Positions 4,507 through 5,045 of a stretch of 5,045 nt of DNA are shown one piece after another. The notes below the pieces were generated by a model that was not told where the DNA came from, did not search any database, and saw only the letters and a program-made list of their open reading frames with translations. This DNA comes from Pseudomonadota bacterium (lineage in GTDB: Bacteria; Pseudomonadota; Gammaproteobacteria; Steroidobacterales; Steroidobacteraceae): contig JAJXZV010000284.1 of NCBI GenBank assembly GCA_021779875.1, positions 1-5,045 on the forward strand, in the 5' to 3' direction. Numbering within the stretch: position 1 is the stretch's first letter; every line of letters starts with the position of its first letter. Position numbers and translations under genes: made by a program.

Positions 4507-5045
4507 CATCAGGACCGACCACCGTCTTCGGCGAGCTGGAGCGCACGCTGCCGTCGCATTGGTACCACGACCCGGACGTGTTCCGGCGCGAACAGGAGCG
4601 CATCTTCTGGCGCGAGTGGTTTTGCGCGGGCCGCGAAGAGGAACTGCCGTCGGCGGGCGACTGGCGCGTGCTCGACGTCGTCGGGCAGAGCATTCTCCTG
4701 GTGCGCAATCGTGAGGGACGGCTGCGCGCCTTCTACAACGTGTGCCGTCATCGCGGCGCGCAGCTGTGCCGCCCAGACGGCGCCGGACCGATCGGCCTCT
4801 CGGCCGCGGGCGGCGTCACCGGGGGACGGGCGATCGTGTGCCCATATCATCAGTGGTCCTACGACTTGGACGGCCGGCTGGTGGCGGCGCCCCACATGGG
4901 GGGCGCCCCGGGCTTCGACAAGAGCGGCGTGAGCCTGTATCCGGTGGCGGTCGAGAGCTGGGGCGGCTTCTTTTTCTTGAACCTGACCCCCGCCGAGGCG
5001 CAGCCGCTCGCGGCGCAGTTGGGTGCCGTTCCCGCGCGCACCCGC
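4503..5045 (+). CDS. Rieske non-heme iron oxygenase alpha subunit, N-terminal 181 residues (3' end outside the window)
   Basis: Enzymes of this family use a Rieske 2Fe-2S centre to feed electrons, from a separate reductase, to a mononuclear iron that activates O2. The frame is open from ATG 4503 to the window end. It starts with an ATGA overlap with the upstream stop and has GAGGAA (4489-4494) 8 bases before the ATG, so translational coupling is likely. The Rieske ligands are C81 and H83 (CRHRG) and C113 and H116 (CPYHQWSYDLDGRL). The N-terminal style (LPSHWYHDPDVFRREQERIF) and CPYHQW resemble the GbcA/Stc2 betaine-demethylating group. The ligand pairs are 29 residues apart, about a dozen more than the usual 16-17, because of a Gly/Ala-rich insert (about 92-108). 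The catalytic iron-binding domain is not visible. With its neighbour it probably removes N-methyl groups from a quaternary ammonium compound (inference). Confidence 0.92.
   Translation, partial: MTSGPTTVFGELERTLPSHWYHDPDVFRREQERIFWREWFCAGREEELPSAGDWRVLDVVGQSILLVRNREGRLRAFYNVCRHRGAQLCRPDGAGPIGLSAAGGVTGGRAIVCPYHQWSYDLDGRLVAAPHMGGAPGFDKSGVSLYPVAVESWGGFFFLNLTPAEAQPLAAQLGAVPARTR

Noticed and set aside
2317..4509. A 730-codon open frame on the minus strand opposite the flavoprotein gene
   Set aside because: It mirrors the codon structure of the flavoprotein gene in GC-rich DNA and its low-complexity product (rich in R, H, A, G) matches no family I know. The plus-strand protein has clear family motifs along its full length.

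Overview
The window is GC-rich throughout, with dense coding bias. It begins inside a highly conserved gammaproteobacterial locus: the 3' part of alaS, then csrA, then tRNA-Ser(GCU) and tRNA-Arg(ACG). The same order (alaS, csrA, a GCU serine tRNA, ACG arginine tRNAs) occurs in E. coli and relatives. With the high GC, this suggests a non-enteric, free-living gammaproteobacterium. No finer placement can be supported from the sequence.

Layout: 1-1322 is the C-terminal half of alanyl-tRNA synthetase (editing domain, coiled coil, C-Ala/DHHA1). 1323-1516 holds a possible promoter and a leader with GGA motifs upstream of csrA. 1517-1735 is csrA. 1736-1870 holds a weak hairpin terminator and a strong stable-RNA promoter. 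1871-1961 and 1998-2074 are two tRNAs with encoded CCA. 2075-2394 has no protein gene but is the most structured part of the window. The last 19 bases of tRNA-Arg plus the next 20 bases are repeated exactly 189 bp downstream. Between the copies lie four perfect hairpins with three-base GNA loops and an inverted 15-base copy of the tRNA T-arm region. Beyond them come a promoter-like -10 box, a repeated GC palindrome and a TTGAA/TTCAA dyad.

2395-4506 encodes a trimethylamine-dehydrogenase-type iron-sulfur flavoprotein. A Rieske non-heme iron oxygenase alpha subunit starts at 4503 with a 4-base ATGA overlap and runs off the window. Such flavoprotein/Rieske pairs are known from stepwise N-demethylation of betaines (GbcA with DgcA for glycine betaine, Stc2 with StcD for stachydrine). 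A similar catabolic job for a quaternary or tertiary N-methyl compound is therefore inferred here. The flavoprotein lacks several residues that define true trimethylamine dehydrogenase, so its substrate is probably different and is unknown.

The boundary between the conserved core locus and the catabolic operon coincides with the duplicated tRNA-Arg 3' end. This is the usual signature of a tRNA-targeted insertion site or of a decayed tandem tRNA array. No integrase is visible in the window.
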